This document shows positions 10,989 through 21,619 of a stretch of DNA of 64,000 nucleotides, piece by piece. The notes under the pieces are model-generated. The model searched no databases. It was not told where the DNA came from and saw only the letters and a list, made by a program, of their open reading frames with translations. Source of the stretch: Dryococelus australis (taxonomy: Eukaryota > Arthropoda > Insecta > Phasmatodea > Phasmatidae); contig CM057009.1 in assembly GCA_029891345.1 (NCBI GenBank), positions 294,873,966 through 294,937,965 on the forward strand. The letters are read 5' to 3'. Within the stretch, counting starts at the first letter, position 1. Each line of letters opens with the position of its first letter. The position numbers and the translations under genes were made by a program.

Positions 10989-11560
10989 ATGTACTGTAAT
11001 CTACACGCCTTCCAGAGCCACAGCGGCTACATCCTCAAGGAGATTGCAGTTACCTACGACGACGGCAAAAAGCGCACATGCTCCTTCCGCCCACCTTATT
11101 CGTGGAAACTCTTGGACGAGAAAAGCAAGAAGACGAACAACTAACTTACCAAGTACCACCATGGACTGGAGTAGAACGAAGGCAAGATTCCGTACCATCA
11201 GGTGGGAAACATGCTGCGCGACTTGCTGATGCAGTATCCATAAGGACTGGATTATGTGGCAGGGTCAGCACAGAATAAATGGCTGAGCGACTTGTGCAAA
11301 AACGAAGTTGAAATCGTCGATGTGCAGTGCGAGTATGGCTGTACTTCCTGCGCAAGCTGGCAAAACTTTACGCCGATCAGCACCGACACGTCTGTGACAG
11401 GTCAGAACCTTTCTGGACACGCACGTGGAAAAATTCACAGCTGCTGCACAAATTGCATGCTTTGTCCATGAACCCCGAATCAACAAGTTACGACTAGACA
11501 CGAAGTCACCGAAATGTACTAGAATTTAAGTTTCTGTGTGGTGGCACACCTGTTCGTCGT
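10989..11560 (+). pseudogene. Polinton-associated conserved protein, broken
   Basis: The ATG at 10989 opens 51 codons (FQSHSGYILKEIAVTYDD, CSFRPPYSWKLL) to TAA 11142. The same frame continues past two further stops with KYHHGLE, KIPYHQVGNMLRDLLMQYP and NKWLSDLCKNEVEIVDV to about 11350. A second frame then carries LRKLAKLYADQHRHVCDRSE and a basic-aromatic tail to a TAG near 11498. I recognise this as a small protein that recurs beside Polinton and related capsid genes in invertebrate genomes; its function is unknown to me. Three stops and one frameshift are visible. Confidence 0.5.
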
Positions 11561-11807
11561 CCGTATTATATATAACTGGGAACAATCGGTGCGTTCATTT
11601 AGTCGTCGCCTAGAGGTCTGAACGTCACAATGACTCCATTCTGTCCTACGAACAGTTATACCAATGCCAAGCCTGACTACAGCAATTAATACAATTTCAT
11701 CACAGAAGATGATTATATGCACACCTACACCGAGACCTGTGATGGTAGCAGTAGCAGAATTGGCATTTCGCGCATTATCCAGTTTTCTACTAACTAACAC
11801 AGTTTAA

Positions 11808-12354
11808 ATTGGATTGTCCAGGACGATCGGCCTATGTAGTGTTCCACATGACGCCCCATATGCAGCTGCCCTGCACCAACGAGCAAAGCATCGTCTCGCC
11901 CCAGCTGCCTGCTACCATCCACGCACCAAATTGTACAGTGGTACTGTCCCAGGTGGGGCACGAATTTTCCCAACTTCCTGGACCCAAGAAGAATAATACT
12001 GTCAGTCAGAAGACCAGACGTCGCCGAGTACAGCGACGATGCCACCCACTCGTGACGGTACCTGCCACGAATATCTCTGCCTCCATCTCGGGAAACGAAC
12101 CTGCACCTACCTGTCGGTGCCGCCCAGCAGCGCGTATTCTTAGAGCTGTGGATGCCGGACCTGCTGTTGGTGGTGGTCCTACCATTGCCGAGATATATGT
12201 CGTGGAACAAAATATTATGGAGGAGCAAGATCTGCTGTACTGCTATGATGAGGTGGTTGGTCAATTGGAAACCGATGGACATCATCATGATCCAGAGACT
12301 GGTGCTGCCTTTCGCAAGAAGCCAATGCTTACAATCATACAAAAACCTGTTTAG
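11808..12354 (+). CDS. Unknown 181-codon ORF at end of Polinton 1 cassette
   Basis: The frame is open from ATG 11809 to a TAG at 12352-12354. It is Pro-, His- and Cys-containing, with a basic KTRRRRVQRR stretch near residue 70 and an acidic C-terminal third. The opposite strand is also open for 182 codons over the same span, so openness alone proves little. No domain was recognised. An AATAAA lies just downstream at about 12441. It could be a lineage-specific virion gene or a chance frame in GC-rich DNA. Confidence 0.3.
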
Positions 12355-12379
12355 CCTTGTATATGACAGTATTCTAAAG

Positions 12380-12750
12380 TAGAGAACTGCAAGAACTAAT
12401 TTTTTTCAACTACAAATGTGTTTTGTATTGGCTGTATACTAAATAAAAAGTGTATGAAAATGTATTTGAATGTTTTATGTATTTCCTTATTGTATCATTT
12501 CTTTACAATATCATTAATTTTATTTTCTTGTAAATTATTTCTTTATAGTAAAAATAATTCAAGTTTTATAATTTTTTTTTTAAATTACTTATAATATTTT
12601 TTATCTAAGTGAATAAACCATCTTTGTTCTGGGGTCGTTTCCCCGGATTTCCGGGCAGGACGAAGTAGCAGGTTTTTTTGGTGATGCCCTAGCATGTAAA
12701 ATGTATTTTGCAATTAATTACTGATGTTATGAGAATTACTACTATAGATG
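12380..12750. other. AT-rich spacer, no gene seen
   Basis: AT-rich sequence after the Polinton cassette with an AATAAA near 12441 and a short GC patch (CCCCGGATTTCCGGG) at 12641-12655, which can fold as a small hairpin. No coding signal. Confidence 0.5.
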
Positions 12751-12754
12751 CATT

Positions 12755-13065
12755 GCCCTATCAAGGTATAGTCTCACACACGTAAAAATAATTATTCACT
12801 TACCAACTATGAACACAGAGAGCAAAATTTATTCACTTATAAGGTGAACTGTAGGGAGAATACACACTTGCGGTGTGTTGTCATTATATTTTAATAATTT
12901 GTTTTCAGAAAAAAAAAAGACAAACCAAGGTATAGTGACACACATTCACACAGTGATAACTGACAGCAAAATTTATTCACCTATAAGGTGAATCGTAGGG
13001 ACATTACACCCTTGTGGTGTGTTGTAATTTAATTATGTTTTCAGAAAGAAAAAAAAGGAAGAGCA
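12755..13065 (+). repeat. Diverged tandem duplication with hairpin motifs
   Basis: Two units, about 12762-12920 and 12926-13062, share CAAGGTATAGT at the start, GCAAAATTTATTCAC in the middle and TTTTCAGAAA at the end. Each contains the palindrome-like TTCACYTATAAGGTGAA and a second dyad around CACTTGCGGTGTG or CACCCTTGTGGTGTG. Unit length is about 160 bases. The function is unknown. Confidence 0.7.
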
Positions 13066-13069
13066 AAGA

Positions 13070-14770
13070 GGTGTTTGTTACGCAATGACTCAAAGAGAAC
13101 TTGTAAACTAACTCCTCAACCACCATTTGCAAAGTACTGTGTCGAGGCAAGTGGTTTCTGGTGTAGAAGAAAAAGTAGTACTCATTTTCGTATAATTATA
13201 TCTGTATTTTTTAAGAATTTTTGCCCAAAATACAGGCTTTTTGCCCGCATTATGGCTCTTATATCAACTGTTCAATTACACGTGCATGTCACCATGAGGG
13301 TGATATGCCCCTAGTGAGTTCCCTGTGGGAACTTGTATCACTTTCGATTATCACAGGGGTGTGGGTTAATCAGTATGTATATCTGTGGAAATGCCTATGT
13401 TAAAAAATATATTATAATAACAATTATAATTTTTAAATATAAATATTTTAGATATTACGACCAATATAGATGTGTGTATTACTTATGAATTAAAATAAAA
13501 TTTCCATATGTACCAATACATGCATATATTTTCTAGTATTACCCACCATCTTATGATATAACCATGTTTAAACCCCATTCTTCCTAGACAACAGCACTGG
13601 AATAGAGTACTTACTAATTATACGAAGGGCATCCCCCCACTTAGCTGTTGAGAATACTGAAGAGATGCACGCATCCGTCCATATATGGGATTTTCCACCA
13701 CCATGTACATGAATTTTATTCCAGAATGTGGTAAATTTACCTTACCTGTAAGGAAAACTATGTATCTACCCCACAAGTTTGCGAATATTCGCTTACACTT
13801 GTCCAGTGTTTTTCCATTATTTTTGACACTGTGTTATTCGAAATGAGACGGATTTATAAAGTGCTCACTTTACCATGAATAGGCTATAGTTGTGTGCTCA
13901 GTACGGCTGTATATATATCAGCCGCTGCATTTACTCGTGCAGTAAGATCTTCCTCAGATATTACTGGAGTCCCGCACACCATTTTTTTTCTAGCACCACA
14001 AACAAAATAGATGAGGAGCATAAGATCTGGTGAGGGTGGCAGCTACGGAACCGGCTCACATCTGCCAGTCCATGGATGTGGACGTGTGACATCCAGGTGT
14101 CCCACACATTGAAGTTAAGCATGATGTCCGGAGACTTTCTTAGACAGTTAACATAATCAGCTTTGAATTTTACACAAGATATGAGGACGACTACGAACCA
14201 ATATTTTTCTTACACTTCCACTTTCCCCTTACAGTTATCTTCCATTACTACTCCGAGAATAATTACTTCACCGAATATCTAACAATAAAAGGTGTTAGTT
14301 ATTCTTTGTTTCTTTTGCAAAAAAACTAGCTAGGTCTCTGTCCTTTCGATGCCAATTCACATGACGTAATTCCACGTCTGCATGCTCAACAGTTTTGTGC
14401 TCGAACCAGGCTAACATGAACAATTATTTTTCTTGAAATAAAGACACGTCAATTTTGCTAGTATTATCCCGATATTACTAGGATACTTATAACAACATTG
14501 ATTTCTACAATACAAATACCATTGTAAAATTAATTAAGCGAACACCACTGCATACCGTATATCATGCTTTGCGTAAAAGGATACTTAATATTTGATTCGT
14601 TATTCGGCTAACTTATATCCAACTAATAACGGATGTCTCATAGAACAGTTTATGTAATGTTTGGTGTGGACCAACAGCATTGGCAGTTCCATAGTGATTG
14701 TTTGTAAATATACACATATCATCTTACCGATGCGTGCCGTAATGGTACCTCGATCAGCCTCAGTGCATAA
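13070..14770. other. No gene recognised
   Basis: Frames of 60-80 codons at 13075-13403 lack any family signature. The rest is AT-rich and unremarkable. If it belongs to the Polinton interior, the original genes are no longer visible. Confidence 0.5.
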
Positions 14771-14775
14771 AATTG

Positions 14776-15015
14776 GGCCGAGGTTGTGAAGTGGTTAGAC
14801 TGCTCACCTTCCATTTATGCGAACCAGGTTAGATTCCCGACGCTGTCGCTCCTCTGATTTTCGCATGAGGTAATCGTGCCTGACGATGCCACTGGTCGGC
14901 GAGTTTTCTCATTTCCTTCTCCCTTTCATTCCGGCGGTGCTCCATTCTCACGTCACTTCACCCTCATCGGCTGTCAAGACCTTGTTGTTGAGAGCTGCAC
15001 AACTTCTTCATTCAT
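14776..15015 (+). mobile_element. tRNA-derived SINE, copy 1
   Basis: The tRNA-like head has a box A-like GTGAAGTGGTTAGACTGC and a box B-like AGGTTAGATTCC. The body holds the family signature GACGATGCCACTGGTCGGCG, then CTTCACCCTCATCGG and TTGAGAGCTGCACAAC. Three more copies in this window share this order. The copia element at 15022 sits directly after its tail. An 88-codon frame starting at 14876 is only SINE plus LTR. Confidence 0.8.
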
Positions 15016-15021
15016 ATTTTC

Positions 15022-15322
15022 TATTAGAGTATTCACAGGAAAACAAATAACTACCACTGGATCAGTAATTAAGTATGTTTTATATTATGCACTACTAAGA
15101 GGCTACATCGCAAATCGTGCTTGCTTACAAACTGATCCCTAAAAAGAGTGCGCAACTTGTGTAGTCAAATAATAAAAGAATTACTTTGCATAACAGTGTA
15201 GCCAACACAACTCAATTTACACAACATGAATGATCATATTACTGAATATTAAATACAGTGGATATAGATAAAACGAACAGTAGTTTTTCAATAAATGAGA
15301 TATATTGGAATTGTCACCAATA
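15022..15322 (-). repeat. copia 3' LTR
   Basis: Plus-strand text runs from TATTAGAGTATTCACAGG to GGAATTGTCACCAATA. It pairs with 19361-20109 apart from the insertion there. Read on the element strand it starts TATTGGTGAC. The usual TG/CA ends appear degraded. Confidence 0.85.
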
Positions 15323-15345
15323 CTCCCTCCGAATTCCACATCACA
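15323..15345 (-). other. copia polypurine tract
   Basis: On the element strand GGAATTCGGAGGGAG lies immediately before the 3' LTR, the position and composition of the plus-strand primer. Confidence 0.5.
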
Positions 15346-15559
15346 TTCTCGCCAGGTTTAACTTCTAAAAAAAAATTAAAATTTACATGCAGGCAATCCC
15401 TTAGGCATAATATCTGCATTAATATTCAGCAGTCTCTACATAATTTAATTTCACCTTACCTTTCCCTACTAAATCTTTAGCAAAGTGATATAGTATATCA
15501 AAGTGCTTAGACCGTTTGGTCTCTAATGACTTAGCTATTTTATAGTTGACTGGTTATCC

Positions 15560-17167
15560 TCATAGAGGTTAATGACATTAGCAACTTTAAATGTTTCTTT
15601 CAGCAAATCGTACAAAAATGTTTTCTGATATACATCTACCTATAGCATAATATTCAGATTCACTGTTACTCAGTGCTCCTACACTTTGTTTTTTTGAACT
15701 CCAACATATAACATTTTGATTAAGATTTCTCATAAAGCCTGAATTGCTTTTTCTGTCATTTGTGTCTGAAGCATAATCAGCATCAAAATATGAGAATATA
15801 GTTAATGTGTCACAATCAGACTTTACAAATTTAAATCCTACATTAACTACGTATTTCACGTATATAACAATATTTTTCAAATGCTTCAAATTATTAGATG
15901 AGTAAAAATTTTGGAATCTACCAAAGTATGATACACTGTATCAAAAGTCAGCCCTTCTGTAAACTGTAAAATACATTAGGCTGCCTACCAACTACACTCT
16001 TTTTGATCATTTAACAAGTTAAGTTTGGGTTGGATTGGGATTTTTCTGGGCTTGCATTCTGTCATTTAAAATTTTTAACAATTTTCCGAATTAAATCACC
16101 TTGGCTGATAACAAAATTTTCAGCCCTGCACTTGAAAATATCCATGCCCAAAAAGTGCAACTTTTTATTTGAGCTCAAGTCTTTCATGTCCATTTTGGAT
16201 TTAAGAGCAGATTTAGTGACTGTAAGATCTGCAACAGAATCGGATAACAACAGGAAATAATCTACCCATACTAAAATATAGAAAAAAAAAAACTTTATGA
16301 TATAAACAAGGACCAATTTATGATCTTACAAAACCCAGGTTAATCAATTCGGTAATAAAATAGTCATTCAAAGCTTCAGGACTCAGCCTCAGCCTATGCA
16401 GTGCTTTGGTCAACTTCAACACTTTATTTCCACTGTGCTGTAAGCCATCAGGTGGTTTCATATACACAGGCACTGGTTACTTGCTCTTCAAAAATGCTCA
16501 CCGTACATCGAGTTGTAGCTGCAGACAACTTTCCACAGAAACTGAAAGCAGGACTCGTAACGTCGTCATGCAATATATCTTCATTTTCCAGTGTAGGCTG
16601 TTGATGATCGCGAGTAACAAGTCTGGCTTTCTTCTTAGAGGTTCCCTCAATGGATTCAGTAGAAAAGTACCATCTACTGTCAACGACAGGGACATCAGGG
16701 GGAATTTCAACCACTTCCCAAAATCTATTACTCTCTAGAGATGTCAGTTCTTCATTAATGGCTTGTCTCCAACCAACATCTTTGAATGCATCTTCATAAC
16801 AGTCAGGAGCATCAGTAGATACTGACAAGGCCAAAATATCCACAGCAAAGTTGAGCTCGAAATCTGCCAAGTACTTTGGTTGCAGTTTCGCCCTATAAGG
16901 TCGGGTGATAGTGGGTTCATTCCTCACTTCTTCAGGAGGAAAACCAATGAAGTCGCCTTCATTGTCAAACTGACTGTGGTGATCCACATGGGTGTCTTCT
17001 CCCGCAGAATTATGACATACATCTCGGTTTTCAGCTGTACTTTCTGGACTGACACCTTCAGGTGTTGCAGTATGTCGAACGCTATCTGGTGGAGAGATTG
17101 CAGTATAATTGGACTCATAAAAATCACATTTCTTGCAAATTAAAATTTCTTCTTTTTGGGGTTCCAC
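15560..17167 (-). pseudogene. copia reverse transcriptase and RNase H
   Basis: The ORF 16448-17167 carries the linker and the start of the RT domain (WRQAINEELTSLESNRFWEV, then KKARLVTRD). The catalytic box region near 16240-16270 reads ILVWVDYFLLLSD, where the usual YVDD has become WVDY. LGMDI follows at about 16130. The RNase H piece at 15587-15889 shows FDADYASDTNDRKSNSGF and WSSKKQSVGALSNSESEYYA, including the D, E and D-type positions expected of copia RNase H. The central RT is missing or scrambled between 16316 and 16448. It is non-functional. Confidence 0.85.
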
Positions 17168-17241
17168 AGGCTATACCCATTATCACAATAACCTAAAAGA
17201 AACCATCTTTTCGATCAGTCACAGAGCTTCCCATTCCTCTC

Positions 17242-18063
17242 CTATTTATAATTGAATGAATACGAAGGGCATCCAAAGACTTTTATTTTAGCTAGATTAT
17301 GCTTATGGTTGAGACACTTTTCAGCTGGAGTAACTCCTTTTGGAAGAGCAGATGTAGTCAGTCTATTACTGAGATAGGTTGCTGTCATAATGGCCTCTCC
17401 CCACATCTCCTTGGCAAAGTTACTATCTAGCAAGAGGCACCTGGTTTTCTCCAAAAGAGTTCTGTTCATTCTCTCCACTACACAATTTTGAGATGGATTT
17501 TTGGCCATAGAATATCTTACATGACTTCCTTTCACATCACAAAATCTCTTAAAATATGACGATACGTACTCACCTCCTCTGTCACACCTCAGATTTTCGA
17601 TGTGGCCATTAAACTTAGCCTCAACCATTGCTGTATACATTTTGAATTTTTCAAATACTTCTGATTTATTTATTAACAAATACGTGACACAAAAATGGCT
17701 ACAATGGTCAATAAATGTCACAGAAATAGTTACACCCACCATGCATTGGTGGGTTATCTTTCCACACACATCAGTAGATACATATTGGAGTACTCTCTTT
17801 TCTTTCCACCCCCCTGGTATAGTCTTAAGATATGGTAGCTTAGTCTGCTTACCTTTCAAACATACATCACATAATTCAATGGGATACATAGAAGAATGCC
17901 CCATTCTCCTGTGCATTAGTTTACTTGACACATCCTTTATTATAGCAGCATTCATATGCTCTGAAAGGAGATGCAGCTTTACTACATATAACCTTCCAAA
18001 AACTTGTTCCAACAGAATTATGCTACCATACGTAATTTTAACACCAGAGTTTTCAAAGATCAC
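17242..18063 (-). CDS. copia integrase (open frame of a dead polyprotein)
   Basis: There are 273 open codons. The N-terminal GAG-pre-integrase zinc site is HRRMGH...CDVCLKGKQTKLPY (H-H-C-C). The rve core has the first Asp in STDVCGK, the second in LRCDRGGEYVSSYF and the Glu in CVVERMNRTLLEKTRCLL, giving a complete DDE triad. The tail reaches the start of the RT linker. The frame is closed from the protease by a stop, so it would not be made from a normal polyprotein. It is the best-preserved part of the element. Confidence 0.88.
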   Translation of the reverse strand: MIFENSGVKITYGSIILLEQVFGRLYVVKLHLLSEHMNAAIIKDVSSKLMHRRMGHSSMYPIELCDVCLKGKQTKLPYLKTIPGGWKEKRVLQYVSTDVCGKITHQCMVGVTISVTFIDHCSHFCVTYLLINKSEVFEKFKMYTAMVEAKFNGHIENLRCDRGGEYVSSYFKRFCDVKGSHVRYSMAKNPSQNCVVERMNRTLLEKTRCLLLDSNFAKEMWGEAIMTATYLSNRLTTSALPKGVTPAEKCLNHKHNLAKIKVFGCPSYSFNYK

Positions 18064-18314
18064 TTTACATCCTTTCTCTTCTTATGGACAGAGAGTAAAT
18101 TGAATGACAAGTTGTCACAAACTAAATCATCATTTATTTTAATGTGATCTTCATCAGAAAAACAAGTAATATTGCCTTTACTCACCGCTTTCAGTAACTC
18201 CCCAGCCTTAGCCACACTGATATCAAAATTCACATCACTGCCTTCACTTAGATATTTCTTATAGGAGCTTTTAATGATATGGCAACTCGCACCACCATCA
18301 ATAACAAAAAGCAC
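18060..18314 (-). pseudogene. copia aspartic protease
   Basis: The frame opens MLFVIDGGASCHI, the active-site region of retropepsins, in which the normal D-S-G is D-G-G. The C-terminal LSFNLLSVHK is the conserved end of copia proteases that leads to the GAG-pre-integrase part. About 85 codons remain. Confidence 0.8.
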
Positions 18315-18399
18315 TTATGTTGACAGACCACTAATCATTGCACACTGTTCATTGTCCACATGGCTACATGTTGAACTCTCACTGTCAAATTATGTCAAA

Positions 18400-19208
18400 A
18401 AGGAAAATTCCACCTTTTCATCTGTAGTTGCAGTTGTTTTCTTATACTTCAGTTTTGGACAGTTAATTTTCATGTGTCCTTGAGCTTTGCAATAATATCA
18501 CTTTCCATTCAAATTTCTACCTGGAACATTACTGCCTTTAGTATGCCTGGGCTGTGAGTACTGGCCAGATTCTCCTTTTGGGCTTCTGTACGATGCAAAA
18601 ACATCATGTGGATCAACATCTTTCTTTAGAAGTCTCTTTCTTCTGCCAACAGAGTATTCTTAACATACTCCAGACTAACTGCTTATTTATCTTTGTTATA
18701 CAAAATCTCCATAGCAGAAACAACACTATCAAAATCAGATAGCATCGCTACCAGCAATTGATTAATCATTTCATCTTCATTAAGCTTCCTACCAGCCACC
18801 TTGACTTCTGAAGCCATTGATTCGAATTGCTGCAAACATTCTTATAGAGGTTTTACCTTCTTGTACTCCAGTTTTCACCAAGCTTTCTTTGCTGTCACCA
18901 TGAATTTCATTCCCTGTTTTTTCATATGTAGTTGGCTAGGGTGTCCACAATACCTTTTGCAGTATTTTTACCCAATATCATTGGCAACATGTTGTCCGCC
19001 AGTCCTTGAACGAGAATATTTCTTGCTTTGACGTCTTCTTGCTTAAACTTTTTAAGATCAGCTTCTGTAGTCGGAGGCTCAGTTGACAAAACATGTAACA
19101 CTCCATTATGCTCAAGCAATAACTTCATCCGGTAGCACCAGTTTCTGAAGTTCACGCCATCAAAGGTTTAATTCCAAATGGTACGTTTATGTTTGCCGCA
19201 TTTGCCAT
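18400..19208 (-). pseudogene. copia gag with zinc knuckle
   Basis: The likely start is the ATG at 19206-19208. A frameshift follows and 18922-19155 then reads NFRNWCYRMKLLLEHNGV, the standard copia gag opening. The CCHC knuckle near 18440-18500 reads YYCKAQGHMKINCPKLK, and the codon where the first knuckle cysteine is expected is TGA. It would package RNA if intact. Confidence 0.75.
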
Positions 19209-19345
19209 ACTTTTAAACTATATGGTAAAACAGAAACTGTACACTGAAAACGATCATACACACATGTTACTTGTTGCCCCTAACCTAAAACTGCATATTT
19301 CCAATAAAACCAACGTTTCCACTTGACCAGTAGTTTTCCACTGAC

Positions 19346-19360
19346 TCTGGGGCCATAACC
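19346..19360 (-). other. copia primer-binding site (internal initiator tRNA-Met type)
   Basis: On the element strand GGTTATGGCCCCAGAGT directly follows the 5' LTR. It differs by few bases from the complement of the initiator tRNA anticodon stem-loop (GGTTATGGGCCCAG), the half-tRNA priming known for Drosophila copia. Confidence 0.75.
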
Positions 19361-20109
19361 TATTAGAGTATTCACAGGGAAACAAATAATTACCACTGGT
19401 TCAGTAATTAAGTATGGTTTATATTATGCACTACTAAGAGGCTACATCACAAATTGTGCTTGCTTACAAACTGATTGCTAAAAGTCTGCACAACTTGTGT
19501 AGTCAAATAATAAAAGAATAACTATGCATAACATTTGTTGCTACATTCAATTTTCATTATATGTAAGTTATTATTACAGATATGTTTATTTATTTTTATG
19601 AGCTAAGATTCAATGTGTTGTTTCCTTCTCAGGTAATTATAGGTTATGCACTTTTATATTTATGATTGGTTATATGGATTATGAATCTAATTTTGTGAAA
19701 TTATAGATCAGTATTATTGTGCTATTTTAATTTTAGTTTTCTTAAACATTGTCTTGTCTCTATTCTTGTTCAATATATGTACATAATATGAAACCACTGA
19801 TCTTTTTCACATTTACTACTTTTTGAGCTATCATATTTATGTTTCGCCTCTTGTTAATGTAAATATTTTTTTCTTTTTCTTTGCGTTTACGTATGTGTAC
19901 ACTGAGTTATATCTGGTTAAGTGTAAGAGAATGTATTGAAGCCTAAACTTTGCCAGTATAAATAAAGTCGAAATAAATAACAGTGTAGCCAACACAACTC
20001 AATTTACACAACAGGAAAGACAATATTACTGTATATTAAACACAGTCGATATAGATAAAAAGAGCAGTAGTTTTACATTAAACAAGCTATATTGGAATTG
20101 TCACCAATA
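19361..20109 (-). repeat. copia 5' LTR, split by an insertion
   Basis: 19361-19532 and 19977-20109 together match the 301-base LTR at 15022-15322. The break is at a 5-base ATAAC duplication. Confidence 0.85.
19533..19976. mobile_element. 444-base insertion in the copia LTR, 5-base duplication
   Basis: It is bounded by ATAAC at 19528-19532 and 19977-19981. It ends in GTATAAATAAAGTCGAAATA, with TATA- and AATAAA-like motifs, so it may be a solo LTR of another retrotransposon, although TG/CA ends are not present. Confidence 0.6.
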
Positions 20110-20298
20110 TTTTAAATTATTAATAATGAATTCCAAATGGAACTGAAAGACTCGGGAAAAGTGGGTTTTAGTGATGCGGGGGATTTTTCAGGCAGAATTT
20201 TATGATTTGAGAGTGTAAAGCACATACTTTTTTTTATTATTTAGCACATAAATCTTACCTGCCAGCGAATATTATGTGCACATTCATTGTTATTTCAG

Positions 20299-20440
20299 AC
20301 TTTTTCTGAAGCCCTGTTAAAGTTCTACTTCCACAATATTCCTCCACCTAGTGCAAACAAAAGCTTAGAATATTACATGAAGTTTTATTTCATGCTAGCT
20401 CAGAGCAGCATCTGGTTCTGTCATGACTTATTTTCTGTGT
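20299..20440 (+). other. Possible coding exon fragment
   Basis: TTGTTATTTCAG at 20287-20298 looks like a 3' splice site. The frame that follows (TFSEALLKFYFHNIPPPSAN, then KSLEYYMKFYFMLAQS) has a protein-like composition unlike its AT-rich surroundings. No clear donor follows. I do not recognise the domain. It may be a captured host exon or chance. Confidence 0.25.
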
Positions 20441-20696
20441 ATAGAAATGATGTCACCTCCCTGCTGTCACACTTGCATTGTATCAGTGCGATAGTATGTC
20501 GCCTTCACGACGCTAAAGCACATATGCTTCACATCGTGCACTGATAGCTTGATACTATCTCACCTTCGCTATGTTGCAGCATGAGACCCTAGCTGATGTA
20601 ACTGTGGAAGCATGCCTGGGTTCTCACATCGATGCTAAGGACTGTTTATAGAAATTAAGGCTTGATGATGGCCGACATGGAATTTTCAATCCATCA

Positions 20697-20930
20697 TGCC
20701 TGTAACCGAGTGAGGTGGCTTAGTGGTAACTCACTCGACTCGCATTCGGGAGGATCCGATTTCGGTATTCCATGGTTTCCTGAACTCACTCCAGATGAAT
20801 GCTGGGATGCATAATTACTACATACCATGGGCCGATTCCTTCCATGTTCCTGATCCCTGTGCAACTTGTACTATCTCTAATGTCCTTGCTGTCGACGGGA
20901 CCTACCGACCAACCAACCCACATAGGCACC
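20697..20930 (+). mobile_element. tRNA-derived SINE, second family
   Basis: The head GAGTGAGGTGGCTTAGTGGT resembles box A, followed by TCGCATTCGGGAGGATCCGA. The body has CCGATTCCTTCCATGTTCC and TTGCTGTCGACGGGACCTA, and the tail is CCAACCAACCCACATA. This layout matches a widespread insect SINE class. The box B is degraded. Confidence 0.7.
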
Positions 20931-20952
20931 TGTCTAAGTGATATTTAATATA

Positions 20953-21190
20953 GGCTGTTCACAGTTAATTGAGAACTTTCGAACTCATACTTTGAAAAAT
21001 ATCACTGCCCCTAGCTACATGTAATTTAAAGGCCACTCTGCCTGCCCTGTGCCCAGTAAAGTTGAAAATGGCACAGGGAAAGCAGTTCCTTGATTTAACG
21101 TCGAATTAAAAGCATTAGGTAAACATTCGCGAGTACTGAAATTGTAAAATATGTTAACTTTCTTTCAAACTTAGAAATATGCGACAATTT
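20953..21190 (-). mobile_element. MITE, GGCTGTTCA family, truncated copy
   Basis: It starts GGCTGTTCACAGTTAATTGA and continues with GCCCAGTAAAGTTG and ACGTCGAATTAAAAGC, matching the inner part of the copies at 36504 and 45040. The far end is missing. Confidence 0.65.
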
Positions 21191-21615
21191 TTCCCATTAT
21201 TCGGTGAATATTATAGGAATTTATATTAAAGGCGAAACAGAAGTTTTAGGCATTGGATATGGGAATCACGGTAATAAAGTGGTTCGCTATTCGATTAATG
21301 ACATGCTTTTTTGAAGCTTATTAGCGAGGTTCGTGTGCGAACTTCTGGCTGATTGCGTACACTCGTTATAAATGCCTAAGCAATATCTACCATCTAGGCA
21401 TGGCATAGGGATCTGTGTTCGAGACAATGAAACTATAAACAAATTATTTTTTCTCTGTTGGACTTAAAATTTCACAATTTTTCTTCAGTGTTTCGGAGAC
21501 CACTTTAGGAATGTATAATAAATGGGGAATATAAGTTTTAGGTATCGGATATAGGATTCAGAGTAAGATAAGAGGTTCGCAATTCGTTTAAAGACCCGAG
21601 TTTTTGAAAACATTA
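21180..21615 (+). repeat. Diverged direct repeat, about 290-base spacing
   Basis: ATTATAGGAATTTATATTAAA...AGTTTTAGGCATTGGATATGG near 21210-21260 recurs as AGGAATGTATAATAAATG...AGTTTTAGGTATCGGATATAG near 21500-21550, each followed by GGTTCGC and TTTTTGAA. No coding. Confidence 0.6.
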
Positions 21616-21619
21616 GTAT

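Larger units (their letters stand above)
15022..20109 (-). mobile_element. Ty1/copia LTR retrotransposon, decayed, minus strand
   Basis: Two LTRs of about 300 bases (15022-15322 and 19361-20109, the latter with a 444-base insertion) bound a gag-pol region in copia order: gag, zinc knuckle, protease, integrase, reverse transcriptase, RNase H. The primer-binding site matches the anticodon region of initiator tRNA-Met. Stops and frameshifts occur in every domain. It is inserted in the interior of Polinton 1 next to a SINE. No clear target-site duplication was found. Confidence 0.9.

Noticed and set aside
11794..12342. 182-codon minus-strand ORF
   Set aside because: It is antisense to the cassette-end ORF; no start context or domain, and chance openness in GC-rich DNA is likely.
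14876..15142. 88-codon plus frame
   Set aside because: It spans the SINE body and the start of the copia LTR.
17600..18103. 167-codon plus-strand ORF
   Set aside because: It is antisense to the copia integrase.
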